A stretch of 64,000 bases of DNA from Pedobacter hartonius (GCF_900107535.1 NZ_FNRA01000003.1:434001-498000), one strand, 5' to 3'. Shown: positions 16,124-25,450, counted from the stretch's first letter. Translations and numbers: made by a program. The notes: generated by a model from the letters alone, not told the origin.

Positions 16124-17278
16124 ATGGACAAGTCATCTGAAAAAAATATTTTTGAAAAATATGGAAACGGAACCATAACTGACCAGGAATTACTCGTACT
16201 CTATAACTGGTATTTTGAACAATTCAAATCAGGCCAGTCCTATCCGGATCCTGAAATTTTCCAGAAACGCATGGAAGAAATGGACAAAGCCATTTTTGCA
16301 CGACTGCACAAGAATGAAAGAAGAACCATTCCAATGAAATATGTTGCTGCAGCTTTTTTGCTGGTAGCTGCCAGCTTTACTTTTTATTTTATCCTTCAGG
16401 GTATCAATGAGAAAAAGTACGATGCTGTTTATGCGATCACACCGGGAGGCAATAAAGCGAGGCTTACGCTGGCAAATGGCAAAAGTATCGACTTAACTGA
16501 CGCACGTACCGGTGACCTGGCCAAGCAGGGAGGGGTCAAAATAACCAAGACCGGTGACGGTCAGTTGCTGTATACTGCTACGGCTACCAGATCAGCAGGA
16601 AATCAATACAATAGCATAGAAACTCCAAACGGTGGTAAATATATGGTGTGTTTGCCCGATGGTACCAAGGTATGGCTAAACGCCGCCTCAACATTAAAAT
16701 ATCCTGCTACTTTTTCGTCGCTGTCAGAGCGCAGGGTAATTTTGAGCGGCGAAGCCTACTTTGAAGTATCTCACAATGAAAAACAACAATTTATTGTTCA
16801 GACTGCCCGCCAGTGTGTACGGGATATCGGTACAAAGTTCAACATCAATTCCTACAGCGATGAACCGGGTATCAGGACAACACTTCTGGAGGGCTCAGTG
16901 GCCGTTATACCTACCCTATCACATGGAATTTCCATTCATAGAGGCTCAGGATTTGTGGCAGAAAGCATACTGAAACCCGGCCAGCAATCTGTTGTATCTG
17001 CTGAAGGAATTAAAATATCAGAAGCTAATGCTGCTGAATCAATATCCTGGAAAAACGGATCCTTTCAGTTCCGGAACGATGATCTGCAGACAGGAATGCG
17101 CCAGATAGCACGCTGGTACGATATTGAGGTTGAGTATGATGGAGCGGTGCCGAAAGATAAACTCTACGGAAAAGTTCACCGCGACAATGACCTTGCAAAG
17201 GTATTGAATATGGTGCTCGGTTCCGGTATCAGCTATGAAATAAAAGACAGAAAAGTAATTATCCGAAGTAAAAAATAA
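16124..17278 (+). CDS. FecR-family anti-sigma factor
   Basis: 384 residues. The cytoplasmic N-terminal part (1-64) should hold the sigma factor; a membrane helix lies at about 68-88 (YVAAAFLLVAASFTFYFIL); the periplasmic FecR domain follows (IETPNGGKYMVCLPDGTKVW, LNAASTLKYPATF, LSGEAYFEVSHNEKQQF, GTKFNINSY, TTLLEGSVAV) and a C-terminal DUF4974-type domain (ISWKNGSFQFRNDDLQTGM, IARWYDIEVEY). All expected parts are present. It senses the STN domain of the SusC encoded directly downstream. Confidence 0.94.
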   Translation: MDKSSEKNIFEKYGNGTITDQELLVLYNWYFEQFKSGQSYPDPEIFQKRMEEMDKAIFARLHKNERRTIPMKYVAAAFLLVAASFTFYFILQGINEKKYDAVYAITPGGNKARLTLANGKSIDLTDARTGDLAKQGGVKITKTGDGQLLYTATATRSAGNQYNSIETPNGGKYMVCLPDGTKVWLNAASTLKYPATFSSLSERRVILSGEAYFEVSHNEKQQFIVQTARQCVRDIGTKFNINSYSDEPGIRTTLLEGSVAVIPTLSHGISIHRGSGFVAESILKPGQQSVVSAEGIKISEANAAESISWKNGSFQFRNDDLQTGMRQIARWYDIEVEYDGAVPKDKLYGKVHRDNDLAKVLNMVLGSGISYEIKDRKVIIRSKK

Positions 17279-17382
17279 AATAAATATAACCAACCATACC
17301 AGATTTCTAACCAATAAACCAATGTAATGACTACACATCAACGACAGGTTCTCTGACGACAGTATGGTTAATTCAAAAAAAA

Positions 17383-17411
17383 GCGCAGAAGTGTTACGAG
17401 CACTTCTGCGC
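17383..17411 (-). terminator. strong hairpin with T-run on the minus strand, between fecR and susC
   Basis: GCGCAGAAGTG (17383-17393) and CACTTCTGCGC (17401-17411) form an 11-bp perfect stem with a 7-nt loop. Eight A residues precede it on the plus strand, so on the minus strand it reads as stem plus T8. No minus-strand gene is known here. On the plus strand it may act as a leader or attenuation hairpin before susC. Confidence 0.6.
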
Positions 17412-17416
17412 AAACA

Positions 17417-17483
17417 TTTGGGTTAACCCTTCCCGATAAATCGGGATAAATCTATTTCACCAGATTCTTCTAATTAACCCAAA
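17417..17483. repeat. inverted repeat in the susC leader
   Basis: TTTGGGTTAA (17417-17426) and TTAACCCAAA (17474-17483) are perfect 10-nt reverse complements that flank the small hairpin CCCGA-TAAA-TCGGG (17432-17445). The second arm ends 12 bases before the susC start codon, so pairing could affect translation of susC. Confidence 0.6.
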
Positions 17484-17495
17484 CAGCACAAAAGT

Positions 17496-20400
17496 ATGAA
17501 AATATATGCTTTTAAACCAGGCATGTCAGGCCGAAGGCTGCCTAAAAAATTGCTATTGACTATGAAACTTACCGCTTTGATATTGATCATTGCCCTTACA
17601 CAATTAAGTGCCAAGTCCTATAGTCAGAAAATCAACCTGCATCAAATTAACATTAGCCTGAGCTCAGCCCTTAATGCCATTGAAAGTCAGACAGGTTATA
17701 CGTTTTTCGCTAAGAATTTTAATCTTGATAAACCCATTATTAGTATTTCTCTTAAAAATGCTACACTTGAAGAAGCAATTAGAAAATGTTTAAAAAACCT
17801 GCCGCTCACCTACAGCATCAATGGCATGGATGTCACGCTGATCCGCACCCGTCCTTCACATCTGACCAATGCGGTTAATAAAGCAGGAGGATTTTTTCGT
17901 GATATTGACGTGCATGGCCGCGTGCTCGATGAAAATGGTCTGGCCCTTCAGGGAACCATGGTAAAGATCCAAAATGTGGAAAGAACAGCGATTACGGATA
18001 GCTATGGGGAGTTTGAATTTATATCAGTTGATGAAAATTCGATACTCACTATTTCCCACCTGGGTTATGTCGGCGTTGAGTTGAAAGCTTCTGCAGAAAC
18101 CGGAGACATTCAACTGCAAACATCCGTAAATCAGCTTCATGAAGTGATCATTTCTACAGGTTATCAGAAAATAGCCAGGGAAGGTACAACCGGTTCATTT
18201 ACGCTGATAGACAATAAGCTGGTCAATCGCTCAGTGTCACCAGATTTCCTGAGCAGACTCAGGGGAGTGACCAATGGACTGCTTGTAGATTCCCAGGTTG
18301 GAAATACAACAGGAATCAGCGTGAGAGGAAGAAGCACCCTTTTTTCTGAAACCAAACCATTGATCGTCATTGATAATTTTCCTTTTGAAGGAGATCTCAA
18401 CACAATTAACCCCAATGACATCGAAGATGTAACTGTACTGAAAGATGCCGCAGCAGCAGCAATCTGGGGTGTAAGGGCCGGAAACGGTGTCATTGTCATT
18501 ACTACCAAAAAAGGAAAGCTCAACCAGCAAACAAAAGTATCTTTCAACACCAATATAACGATAGGCAACAAACCCGACCTTCACTATCAGCGTCAGATGA
18601 CATCGGCAGAGTTTACAGATCTTGAGAAGTTCCTGTATTCAAAGGGAAGGTACAATACGGTACTCCGCAATAATTACGAAGTTATTTCTCCGGCCATTGC
18701 CCTGCTCTCGAAGGAGACATCTGCAAATACCGCCGCCACACAGGCAAGTATTGATGCCCTGAAGAATAACGATGCACGCAATCAGCTGGAGGAATATTTC
18801 TATCAAAAGAGCATACAGCAGCAATACTATCTCAGTTTAAGCGGAGGTGGTATGAACAATACGTATCATTTATCAGCGGGATACGATCATCTTAGTCCTG
18901 TAACTGTCGGTGCCTCTAATTCGCGTTATACGCTCAAAGCAAACAACACCTATGACCTGGTGGATCATAAAGTACAGCTCACCACGGATATTACATTTAC
19001 CCGTTCCCTTGCCAGGAATGATAATGCAGACGGATACGCCCCATTATATCCCTACGAGCAAATTGCAGATCAGTATGGGAATGCGTTATCAGTTTTGACA
19101 AATTCCGGACTAAGGACCTCCTATACAGATACCGCCGGAAATGGCAGTTTACTAAACTGGAAGTACCGCCCGTTAGAGGAACTGAGGAAAAAAGCAAACT
19201 CCTTTAAAGGTGAGTCTACTGACATCAGAGTCAATACAGGTATGCGTTACCAGCTGTTTAAACCGCTTGCATTTTCTGTCAATTATCAGTACTTCCGGTC
19301 AACAGGTATCAATCAAACATTAAGGACAATAGATTCCTATGCAACAAGGAATGCAATCAATGAGGTCACCCAGATTAACAGTAATACAGGCGCAGTGACG
19401 AATCCGATGCCAATTGGAGATCAGTTTAATAGATCTAATAATTCATTTAATGCCAATTACGGGCGCGCACAACTGGATTTCAGGCAAACCCTATCAGGGA
19501 AACACAATTTGAATGCAATCGCCGGTTACGAAATCCGTTCAGAAAATGCATCGAGTAATAGCCAGAAACTCTATGGTTATGACCCTGACACTGAAACAAG
19601 CATCATTGTTGATCCGGTCACTGCATTTCCGTATTATTATCGTGCACAGACGACGAAATTAACAAACATTCCGTCTTCGCAAAGAGGGGCAGTGGATCAC
19701 TATATATCTTATTACGTCAATGCGATATATACCTATAACAGCAGGCTGATCCTGTCAGGAAGTTACCGCAGGGACGAATCCAACTTATTTGGAGTATCAG
19801 CTCAAAAAAAGGGCGTTCCTCTTTTCTCAACAGGAATAGCCTGGAGTTTGGATAAGGAAAAGTTTTATGGTTTAAGCTGGCTGCCAAAGTTACAAATGAG
19901 AGCTACCTACGGCTATAACGGAAACGTGAACAAGACTATATCCGCATTTACAACGGTAGGCCCCAGTCCATCGCTTAATTACCTGGGAACTTCATTCTCG
20001 GTTATTTTTAATCCTCCAAATCCTTCACTCCGATGGGAACGCGTGAAGAATATTAATTTTGGCTTAGACTTCAGTCTTAAAAATGAAGTGCTTTCCGGAA
20101 GTATGGAGTACTATCTGAAAAATGGTGCAGATCTGATCGGAACCAGTCCGATTGCCCAGCAAACAGGAATGAGCATTTTTACGGGTAATGTTGCAGACAC
20201 CCACACCAGGGGATATGATATTCAATTAAATTCGCGTAATCTGAACGGATTATTTAAATGGGGCACTACTGCGATCTTCAATATAACAAAAGATAAAGTC
20301 ACAAATTACCAGGTCAATACGGGTTCCAATTATGCGATAGTCAGTAATTCCCAATCAATTACCCCACTGACGGGCTATCCGATACTATCCATTTTCAGTT

Positions 20401-21008
20401 TCAGATCCCTGGGGCTGGATAGTGAAGGAAACCCACAGGGCTTCGTTGGAAAGAACTTAAGCACAAATTATACCTCTATTAATAATTCTACAAACCGCGA
20501 CGAACTGAAATATGAAGGCTCCGCAGTTCCTACAGTATTTGGATCACTCAGAAATACCTTTAGTTTTAAGTCGCTCGAATTATCAGTTAATATCAGTTAT
20601 AAGTTTGGTTATTACTTTAGGCGTGCAGCCCTGCAGTACAGCTCTTTGTATAGCGGTGATTACCATTCTGATGAATATAGCGAGAGATGGCAAAAACCAG
20701 GTGACGAATTAAGGACAACAGTCCCGGCTTTAGTTTACCCGGCTAATGTTAGTCGCGATCATTTTTATGCCTATTCTCAGGAAACAACCGAAAAAGGAGA
20801 TCATATCAGGCTCAAGGATATTCAGTTAATGTACACCCTGTCCAGCAATGGGTTAAAGAAAATTGGCTTAGGCTCAGTTGGTTTCTATACCTATGCAAAT
20901 AATTTAGGTATTCTTTGGAGAGCAAACAAACGCCATATTGATCCTGATGCAAGGAGTGGCTATCCCGCGGCGAAGGGCATTTCTTTTGGAATTAAAACTA
21001 ATTTTTGA
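17496..21008 (+). CDS. SusC/RagA-family TonB-dependent transporter with STN domain
   Basis: 1170 residues. The signal region is long (an inner Met at MKLTALILIIALTQL is an alternative start at 17562). The STN domain (about 48-120: KINLHQINISLSSALNAIES, GYTFFAKNFNL) interacts with FecR. A carboxypeptidase-regulatory-like domain follows (VHGRVLDENGLALQGTMVKI), then the TonB plug (VISTGYQKIAREGTTGSFT, GVTNGLLVD, ISVRGRSTL, DIEDVTVLKDAAAAAIWG, NGVIVITTKKG) and a 22-strand barrel. It imports a substrate captured with SusD through the outer membrane. Substrate cannot be predicted: no enzyme genes follow. Confidence 0.95.
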   Translation: MKIYAFKPGMSGRRLPKKLLLTMKLTALILIIALTQLSAKSYSQKINLHQINISLSSALNAIESQTGYTFFAKNFNLDKPIISISLKNATLEEAIRKCLKNLPLTYSINGMDVTLIRTRPSHLTNAVNKAGGFFRDIDVHGRVLDENGLALQGTMVKIQNVERTAITDSYGEFEFISVDENSILTISHLGYVGVELKASAETGDIQLQTSVNQLHEVIISTGYQKIAREGTTGSFTLIDNKLVNRSVSPDFLSRLRGVTNGLLVDSQVGNTTGISVRGRSTLFSETKPLIVIDNFPFEGDLNTINPNDIEDVTVLKDAAAAAIWGVRAGNGVIVITTKKGKLNQQTKVSFNTNITIGNKPDLHYQRQMTSAEFTDLEKFLYSKGRYNTVLRNNYEVISPAIALLSKETSANTAATQASIDALKNNDARNQLEEYFYQKSIQQQYYLSLSGGGMNNTYHLSAGYDHLSPVTVGASNSRYTLKANNTYDLVDHKVQLTTDITFTRSLARNDNADGYAPLYPYEQIADQYGNALSVLTNSGLRTSYTDTAGNGSLLNWKYRPLEELRKKANSFKGESTDIRVNTGMRYQLFKPLAFSVNYQYFRSTGINQTLRTIDSYATRNAINEVTQINSNTGAVTNPMPIGDQFNRSNNSFNANYGRAQLDFRQTLSGKHNLNAIAGYEIRSENASSNSQKLYGYDPDTETSIIVDPVTAFPYYYRAQTTKLTNIPSSQRGAVDHYISYYVNAIYTYNSRLILSGSYRRDESNLFGVSAQKKGVPLFSTGIAWSLDKEKFYGLSWLPKLQMRATYGYNGNVNKTISAFTTVGPSPSLNYLGTSFSVIFNPPNPSLRWERVKNINFGLDFSLKNEVLSGSMEYYLKNGADLIGTSPIAQQTGMSIFTGNVADTHTRGYDIQLNSRNLNGLFKWGTTAIFNITKDKVTNYQVNTGSNYAIVSNSQSITPLTGYPILSIFSFRSLGLDSEGNPQGFVGKNLSTNYTSINNSTNRDELKYEGSAVPTVFGSLRNTFSFKSLELSVNISYKFGYYFRRAALQYSSLYSGDYHSDEYSERWQKPGDELRTTVPALVYPANVSRDHFYAYSQETTEKGDHIRLKDIQLMYTLSSNGLKKIGLGSVGFYTYANNLGILWRANKRHIDPDARSGYPAAKGISFGIKTNF

Positions 21009-21014
21009 TTAGCG

Positions 21015-22418
21015 ATGAAAACTATAAACAACAAGATCAGTATTTGCCTTGTGGCAATACTGATTTCATTAACCGGATTCTTATCATCAGGCTGCAAAAA
21101 AGATTTTCTTGATGCCAAGCCTTCAACAAATATTACGCGGCCGGTTACGATTGCTGATTTTGAAATCCTGCTTGAAGGTGACAATTTCACGTATTCTACT
21201 TCTGCACTGCCCATATTATCTGCAGATGAATATAGTTATATCGATTATGCAACCTGGCAATCTACCAGCACTGCCACAGAAAGAAATGCTTATATATGGG
21301 CTGCAGATTTATTTGCCGGCGCGTCTAATATCCAGGACTGGGCAAAACCTTACAGCGCGATATTTTATGCTAACAATGTATTGAGCGGATTGGAGAAAAT
21401 TGAGGTTACTGCAGATAATGAAGCAAAATGGAATTATATTAAAGGATGGGCATTATTTGAAAGGGCATACCATTTTTACGACCTCAGCAGGAATTTCTGT
21501 AAAGCTTATGATCCTGCAAGCTCAAACACAGACCTGGGAATTCCGCTGAAATTAAAACCGGAGATCGATGATATAGTACAGCGATCAACACTTCAGCAAA
21601 GCTATGATCAGATCTTAAAAGATCTGAATTCTGCAAGGGTACTATTGGGCGCCTCAACTCCTACTGATAAGAAAAACAAACCTACGGCCGTATCGGCGTA
21701 TGCCCTGCAAGCCAGGATTTTTCTTAGCATGGGTGCCTACAGCAAAGCAGAACTCGCAGCAGACAGTTGTCTCGCATTATATGATAAACTGATAGATTAT
21801 CAAAAGGTTAGCACTACTGTCAGCTTTCCATTTGATAAGTTAAATGAAGAAACATTGTTTACGACCGCAACTGTTCCAACCTATTCAGCCTGTGCAGTCA
21901 CTTTTAACAACTTTATTGTTATAGACAGCAACCTGCTTAAATTATATGATACCAATGATCTGAGGCTTAAAATTTATTTTAAGCCTTCTATACAAGGTTA
22001 TATCATGGGCGGCAATTATTTCGGCCAGAACATATTCCCATACACAGGTTTGGCTACCGATGAAATATATCTGGTCAAGGCAGAATGTGCAGCCAGGCGT
22101 GAAAATACTACTACCAGTCTTTCTACACTGAATACATTGCTGAGCAAAAGATACCCTGCATCATCTTTTACGCCTTTAACCGCCTCGACTTCTAAACAAG
22201 CCCTTAATCTCGTTCTGCTGGAGCGCAGAAAAGAATTAGTATGGAGAGGCCTGAGATGGGACGATATCAAAAGACTTAACAAAGAGGGAGCAGGAATTGT
22301 ACTCAGCAGAGTATTAAATGGAGTTACTGCCAGGCTTTTACCAAATGATGTGCGTTACGTTTTTCCTATCCCAAGTGACGAAGCAGCACTTAGCGGAATT
22401 GTGCAAAACCATCGCTAG
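21015..22418 (+). CDS. SusD/RagB-family surface lipoprotein
   Basis: 467 residues, starting 6 bases after susC. Lipobox at LSSGC. SusD features: SGCKKDFLDAKPSTNI, the TPR-like helical core (WNYIKGWALFERAYHFYDLS, RNFCKAYDP, GIPLKLKPEIDDIVQRST, YDQILKDLNSARVLL), and the C-terminal LLERRKELVWRGLRWDDIKR with PNDVRYVFPIPSDE near the end. It forms the lid of the SusC channel and binds the substrate at the surface. The operon ends here at a strong terminator, so no associated glycosidase, peptidase or esterase belongs to it. Confidence 0.95.
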   Translation: MKTINNKISICLVAILISLTGFLSSGCKKDFLDAKPSTNITRPVTIADFEILLEGDNFTYSTSALPILSADEYSYIDYATWQSTSTATERNAYIWAADLFAGASNIQDWAKPYSAIFYANNVLSGLEKIEVTADNEAKWNYIKGWALFERAYHFYDLSRNFCKAYDPASSNTDLGIPLKLKPEIDDIVQRSTLQQSYDQILKDLNSARVLLGASTPTDKKNKPTAVSAYALQARIFLSMGAYSKAELAADSCLALYDKLIDYQKVSTTVSFPFDKLNEETLFTTATVPTYSACAVTFNNFIVIDSNLLKLYDTNDLRLKIYFKPSIQGYIMGGNYFGQNIFPYTGLATDEIYLVKAECAARRENTTTSLSTLNTLLSKRYPASSFTPLTASTSKQALNLVLLERRKELVWRGLRWDDIKRLNKEGAGIVLSRVLNGVTARLLPNDVRYVFPIPSDEAALSGIVQNHR

Positions 22419-22444
22419 CGATTGAGGTATGACTCATTATACCC

Positions 22445-22478
22445 AATAATAAAAGGGGCCTGAACCCCTTTTATTATT
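22445..22478. terminator. bidirectional terminator after susD
   Basis: AATAATAAAAGGGG (22445-22458) pairs perfectly with CCCCTTTTATTATT (22465-22478) around a 6-nt loop. T-rich arms on both strands suit both the susD transcript and the convergent small operon. Confidence 0.85.
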
Positions 22479-22513
22479 ACCCGAAAATTTATTTCAATAG
22501 TTTGTTTTAAGTT

Positions 22514-22822
22514 TCATAAGCCAAGATAAAATCCTGCTCCAACCGGTTCAAGATAACCAGCCTGCATCCATTCCAGCGCCTGCGCTTTTGAGAAAGTTGC
22601 CGTAATATGTCCATCCCCTTCAGGAGTTTCATAATAAGCGCACGGTGAGCTTGAAAGAGGCAAACATAAACCCAGCAGATAAGGGCTCGAGAATCTGGTA
22701 TATGCATCAGAAAGGGTATGTCCATACCAGTCCCCGGTATTATATTTTTTTTCGGGATTTGTCAATACGCTGCCACCTGCAGCAACTGTTGCAGCAAGTA
22801 AGCCAATAATAATTTTGTTCAT
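22514..22822 (-). CDS. small exported protein with two cysteines, MauE partner
   Basis: 102 residues with a signal peptide (KIIIGLLAATVAAGGSVL). The mature part has two Cys close together (LGLCLPLSSSPCAYYETP) and a Gly/Glu-rich end (EWMQAGYLEPVGAGFYLGL). In Bacteroidota, small exported proteins with paired cysteines (DUF6520-like) are often found beside MauE/DoxX-type membrane proteins; the match here is by size, cysteines and context only. It lies 71 bp downstream of the MauE-like gene on the same strand and is probably co-transcribed. It may be the substrate of that redox protein. Function unknown. Confidence 0.6.
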   Translation of the reverse strand: MNKIIIGLLAATVAAGGSVLTNPEKKYNTGDWYGHTLSDAYTRFSSPYLLGLCLPLSSSPCAYYETPEGDGHITATFSKAQALEWMQAGYLEPVGAGFYLGL

Positions 22823-22893
22823 GGTTTAAAATTTATAGGTTTAATAATAGGTAATACTTTATTTGCTTTTTTGTGGGTTTCTGTTTTCAAAAA

Positions 22894-23343
22894 CTATGAT
22901 TTGTACAATTTTACTCCCGTCAATGCAAGTACAATGAAAACCGCATTAAACCAGATGTGCTGTTTCCAGGTTAGAGAACTTAACACACCCCCGCAGGTAC
23001 AAATCAACTGGCTGCCGGAATTGATCATATAAATTAAATAAATTGTAAAAACGAGCATAATTGCCAGAGAAGAAAACAAACCCAACCTTCGCGTAACCGG
23101 GACGATCAGCAGTGCGCTGATCAGAATCTCCAGGGATGGTACTGTCCAGGCTACCAGGGTACTATATTTACCAATAAGTACTGATTTGCTCAGAACCAGT
23201 TCAAAAGACTCAAACGACTGGATTTTACTCGTTGCAGTATAAATAAACAGGATAATAAAAGAATAGACCGTCTTCTCAACGATGATGGATTTTGTTTTAC
23301 CTGACAGCACAGGATAGCGCCTGTTGTTTAAAATAGATTCCAT
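22894..23343 (-). CDS. MauE/DoxX-like redox-associated membrane protein
   Basis: 149 residues with four hydrophobic helices at about 25-42, 65-83, 86-108 and 128-146. Features of the MauE-like group: TATSKIQSFESFELVL after the first helix, VAWTVPSLEILISALLIVP, and a Cys motif CTCGG near 115 before LTWKQHIWFNAVFI. MauE-type proteins move disulfides or electrons across the membrane for an exported partner; here the partner is probably the small two-cysteine protein that follows. Upstream, 185 bp away, is a Crp-like regulator on the same strand. Confidence 0.75.
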   Translation of the reverse strand: MESILNNRRYPVLSGKTKSIIVEKTVYSFIILFIYTATSKIQSFESFELVLSKSVLIGKYSTLVAWTVPSLEILISALLIVPVTRRLGLFSSLAIMLVFTIYLIYMINSGSQLICTCGGVLSSLTWKQHIWFNAVFIVLALTGVKLYKS

Positions 23344-23528
23344 GGGTTAAATATTGTAGTACCAAGTTAACCACACCATTCTTAAAAGTTGTGCCCGTTT
23401 GGAGCAAAGCACTTCCCATATTATACAAAATGATGTAATTATTTCACAAAACGATGTACCATTTGATACAAAAATCAGAGATAACTGGATCAGGATCCAT
23501 TAATTTGAAGCTAACCACCAGACCCGCT

Positions 23529-24125
23529 TTATGCGCGTTTTGACCGGGATACGGTCTGCCGGCTTGTTCCCAGATAGGATGCGATTTCCTGCTGATGAAA
23601 CTTTAGGTCAACTCTTGGTATGGATTTAACCAGCTGAACATATCGTGCAACCGGGTTAAGCGAGATAAAATCCATTATTCTTTTACGGCACTGTTTAAAA
23701 TCGTTAAGCAGAATGAGATCTATCACCATATTAAGATAGGGGAAAGAGACCAGAATGTCATTGAGTTTCTTACGCGACAATGATAGCAATACACTATCCT
23801 GCATCACCTCGATATACAGATCACTGGGCTGTTCACTAAAAAAACTTACGGAATCAATGATTATGCTCTTCTCATCCCAGAAATAGAGCGTATGTTCCTT
23901 GCCCTCTTCGTCATGAAAATAACCACGCGCAGCTCCACGCTCCAGAAAATAAATCTGATCGGCAGTATGCCCCGGAGTAAGTAATAATTGATTTTTCTTA
24001 TGCACACTGGTTGTAAGTTGTAACTCTACAGCCCGCATCAGCTCTTCACGGATTTTACCATCTTTAAGCTCTTCCGGCAAATGTTTGGCGTTAAAAAGAA
24101 CGTCATATAATCCGTGGTTTACCAT
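23529..24125 (-). CDS. Crp/Fnr-family transcriptional regulator
   Basis: 198 residues. The cNMP-binding beta-roll spans about 25-125 (KKNQLLLTPGHTADQIYFLE, GAARGYFHDEEGKEHTLYFW). The helix-turn-helix is at the end (FHQQEIASYLGTSRQTVSRSK), shorter than in true Crp. The residues that hold cAMP phosphate in E. coli Crp are not conserved, as is normal for this Bacteroidota group, so the ligand is unknown. Its position upstream of the MauE-like pair on the same strand suggests, but does not show, control of that pair. Confidence 0.88.
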   Translation of the reverse strand: MVNHGLYDVLFNAKHLPEELKDGKIREELMRAVELQLTTSVHKKNQLLLTPGHTADQIYFLERGAARGYFHDEEGKEHTLYFWDEKSIIIDSVSFFSEQPSDLYIEVMQDSVLLSLSRKKLNDILVSFPYLNMVIDLILLNDFKQCRKRIMDFISLNPVARYVQLVKSIPRVDLKFHQQEIASYLGTSRQTVSRSKRA

Positions 24126-24497
24126 AAAATATTATCTACAAATTCCCGAAAACTCTACATTTATTTAGTAGCCTTAACATGCAATGATATGGCCCAAATT
24201 ATAATGTTTAATCTATTTAAACCTACAGCTAAAATTACAGGCAACGATTTGCAGCAAATACTCACAATATAGCCTCAATGACATTAAAAATCTATAATTT
24301 TTTATCCCTTCTAAACAAATCTAAAAATATTTATGAGAAATCAAACGAAAAAAATGTGATTTATACTTGCTAAAAATCAAATATTTTTTAGCATAAAAAC
24401 GAGACAAAATAGTGTTGCAACACTAAATCGTATTAGCTTTAAAAGACTATTAATCAACACCATAGGTCTACATTCAAAGTATTTTATTTCTGTGGAA
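24126..24497. other. AT-rich intergenic region with a 16-bp palindrome
   Basis: No gene seen. TAGTGTTGCAACACTA at 24410-24425 is a perfect 16-bp palindrome, about 285 bases upstream of the Crp-like start, and GCTAAAAA/TTTTTAGC form a small hairpin at 24369-24392. The palindrome has the form of a dimeric regulator site. The next 210 bases on the minus strand are open but not recognisable as a gene. Confidence 0.4.
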
Positions 24498-24794
24498 TTA
24501 TATTTTGCCGCCGACAAATCCAGCACTCAAAACAGAATAATCAGAAACATTATAAACAGATAGCAGAAATTTTTCCTTATTGCTCAATATCCGGCTTCCC
24601 TGAATTTTTTCTCCTGATATTTGTATCGGAATTCCGGAGGGCATTGCCAGATGCACAAAAAAATTCCATAATAATTCTTCTTTTTTTACAAAAACCATTT
24701 TACTCATCCTGCTTTTATTTTATATTTTTACTAAGGTTAAGGGCATAAATAAATGCCGGGACAATCATTGTGGCTTCAGGACGGCCAGTTCCCC

Positions 24795-24882
24795 TGAGCT
24801 GAGAGTGGCCTGGGAGTGAGTCAGGAATGAGTATTGAAGCTAATACTCACTTTTGATTCACTCCCAGGCCACTCTCAGCTCA
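24795..24882. repeat. long imperfect hairpin, 41-bp arms
   Basis: Arms 24795-24835 and 24842-24882 are reverse complements at 37 of 41 positions, with a 6-nt loop (24836-24841). In plus-strand RNA three of the four differences are G-U wobble pairs and one is A-C, so the stem is almost unbroken. No T-run follows. It lies in a gene-free region 166 bases upstream of the lipoprotein gene at 25049. Confidence 0.88.
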
Positions 24883-25048
24883 CATCTGCCTACAGGAATG
24901 AACGAATAATGATGCAACTATATAACCTCTGAACCCGCCGGTATACGTTTATTTTCCAAAGCGCATTTTGACGAAACGTACGTCTTAAACAATTAATCTG
25001 TAGCGCTCTGACAATTAAAATCGTTTATCCTGTAAACTACCAAGTTGT

Positions 25049-25450
25049 ATGAAAAAAATGTTAACGCTCTCACTCTGCATGATACTGCTGCTTTCGGCAT
25101 TCAGTTGCAAAAAGAAATCAGTAGAATCAGCCTTCAACGGAACCTGGGAACTAAGATATATTGAAGGAATTCAGATTGCGGGAGCTGATCCGAATTTTAA
25201 GGCCGGTAACGGAAATGTGTTGAAATTTTCGGAATCCAATTATGAAAGATATGTAGATCATCAACTTATTGACAGCGGAACGTTCGCTTTTCAGAAAGAA
25301 GAAGTCAGGATCAATAACAGTCAGTCTAATTACAGTATACTGCTCAAGAATAATGAAAAAGTATACATTAATTTATCAGGGAAAAAGCTCATTGTTTTTT
25401 ACGGGCAAATCGCTGCTGACGGAGTAGAAAATCATTACGAAAAACAGTAA
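25049..25450 (+). CDS. small lipoprotein, lipocalin-like
   Basis: 133 residues. The signal peptide has a lipobox (LLSAFSC) followed by KKKS. The mature part is beta-rich: FNGTWELRYIEGIQI, a loop, VLKFSESNYERYVD, SGTFAFQKEEVRI, and a final KLIVFYGQIAADG, the layout of small lipocalin-like lipoproteins common in Bacteroidota. No partner is evident: the next gene is convergent. Ligand unknown. Long hairpin DNA lies in its upstream region. Confidence 0.7.
   Translation: MKKMLTLSLCMILLLSAFSCKKKSVESAFNGTWELRYIEGIQIAGADPNFKAGNGNVLKFSESNYERYVDHQLIDSGTFAFQKEEVRINNSQSNYSILLKNNEKVYINLSGKKLIVFYGQIAADGVENHYEKQ

Noticed and set aside
24498..24707. 69-codon open frame on the minus strand
   Set aside because: Protein-like in parts but no recognised family, no promoter or terminator, and located in an AT-rich gap; not enough to call a gene.
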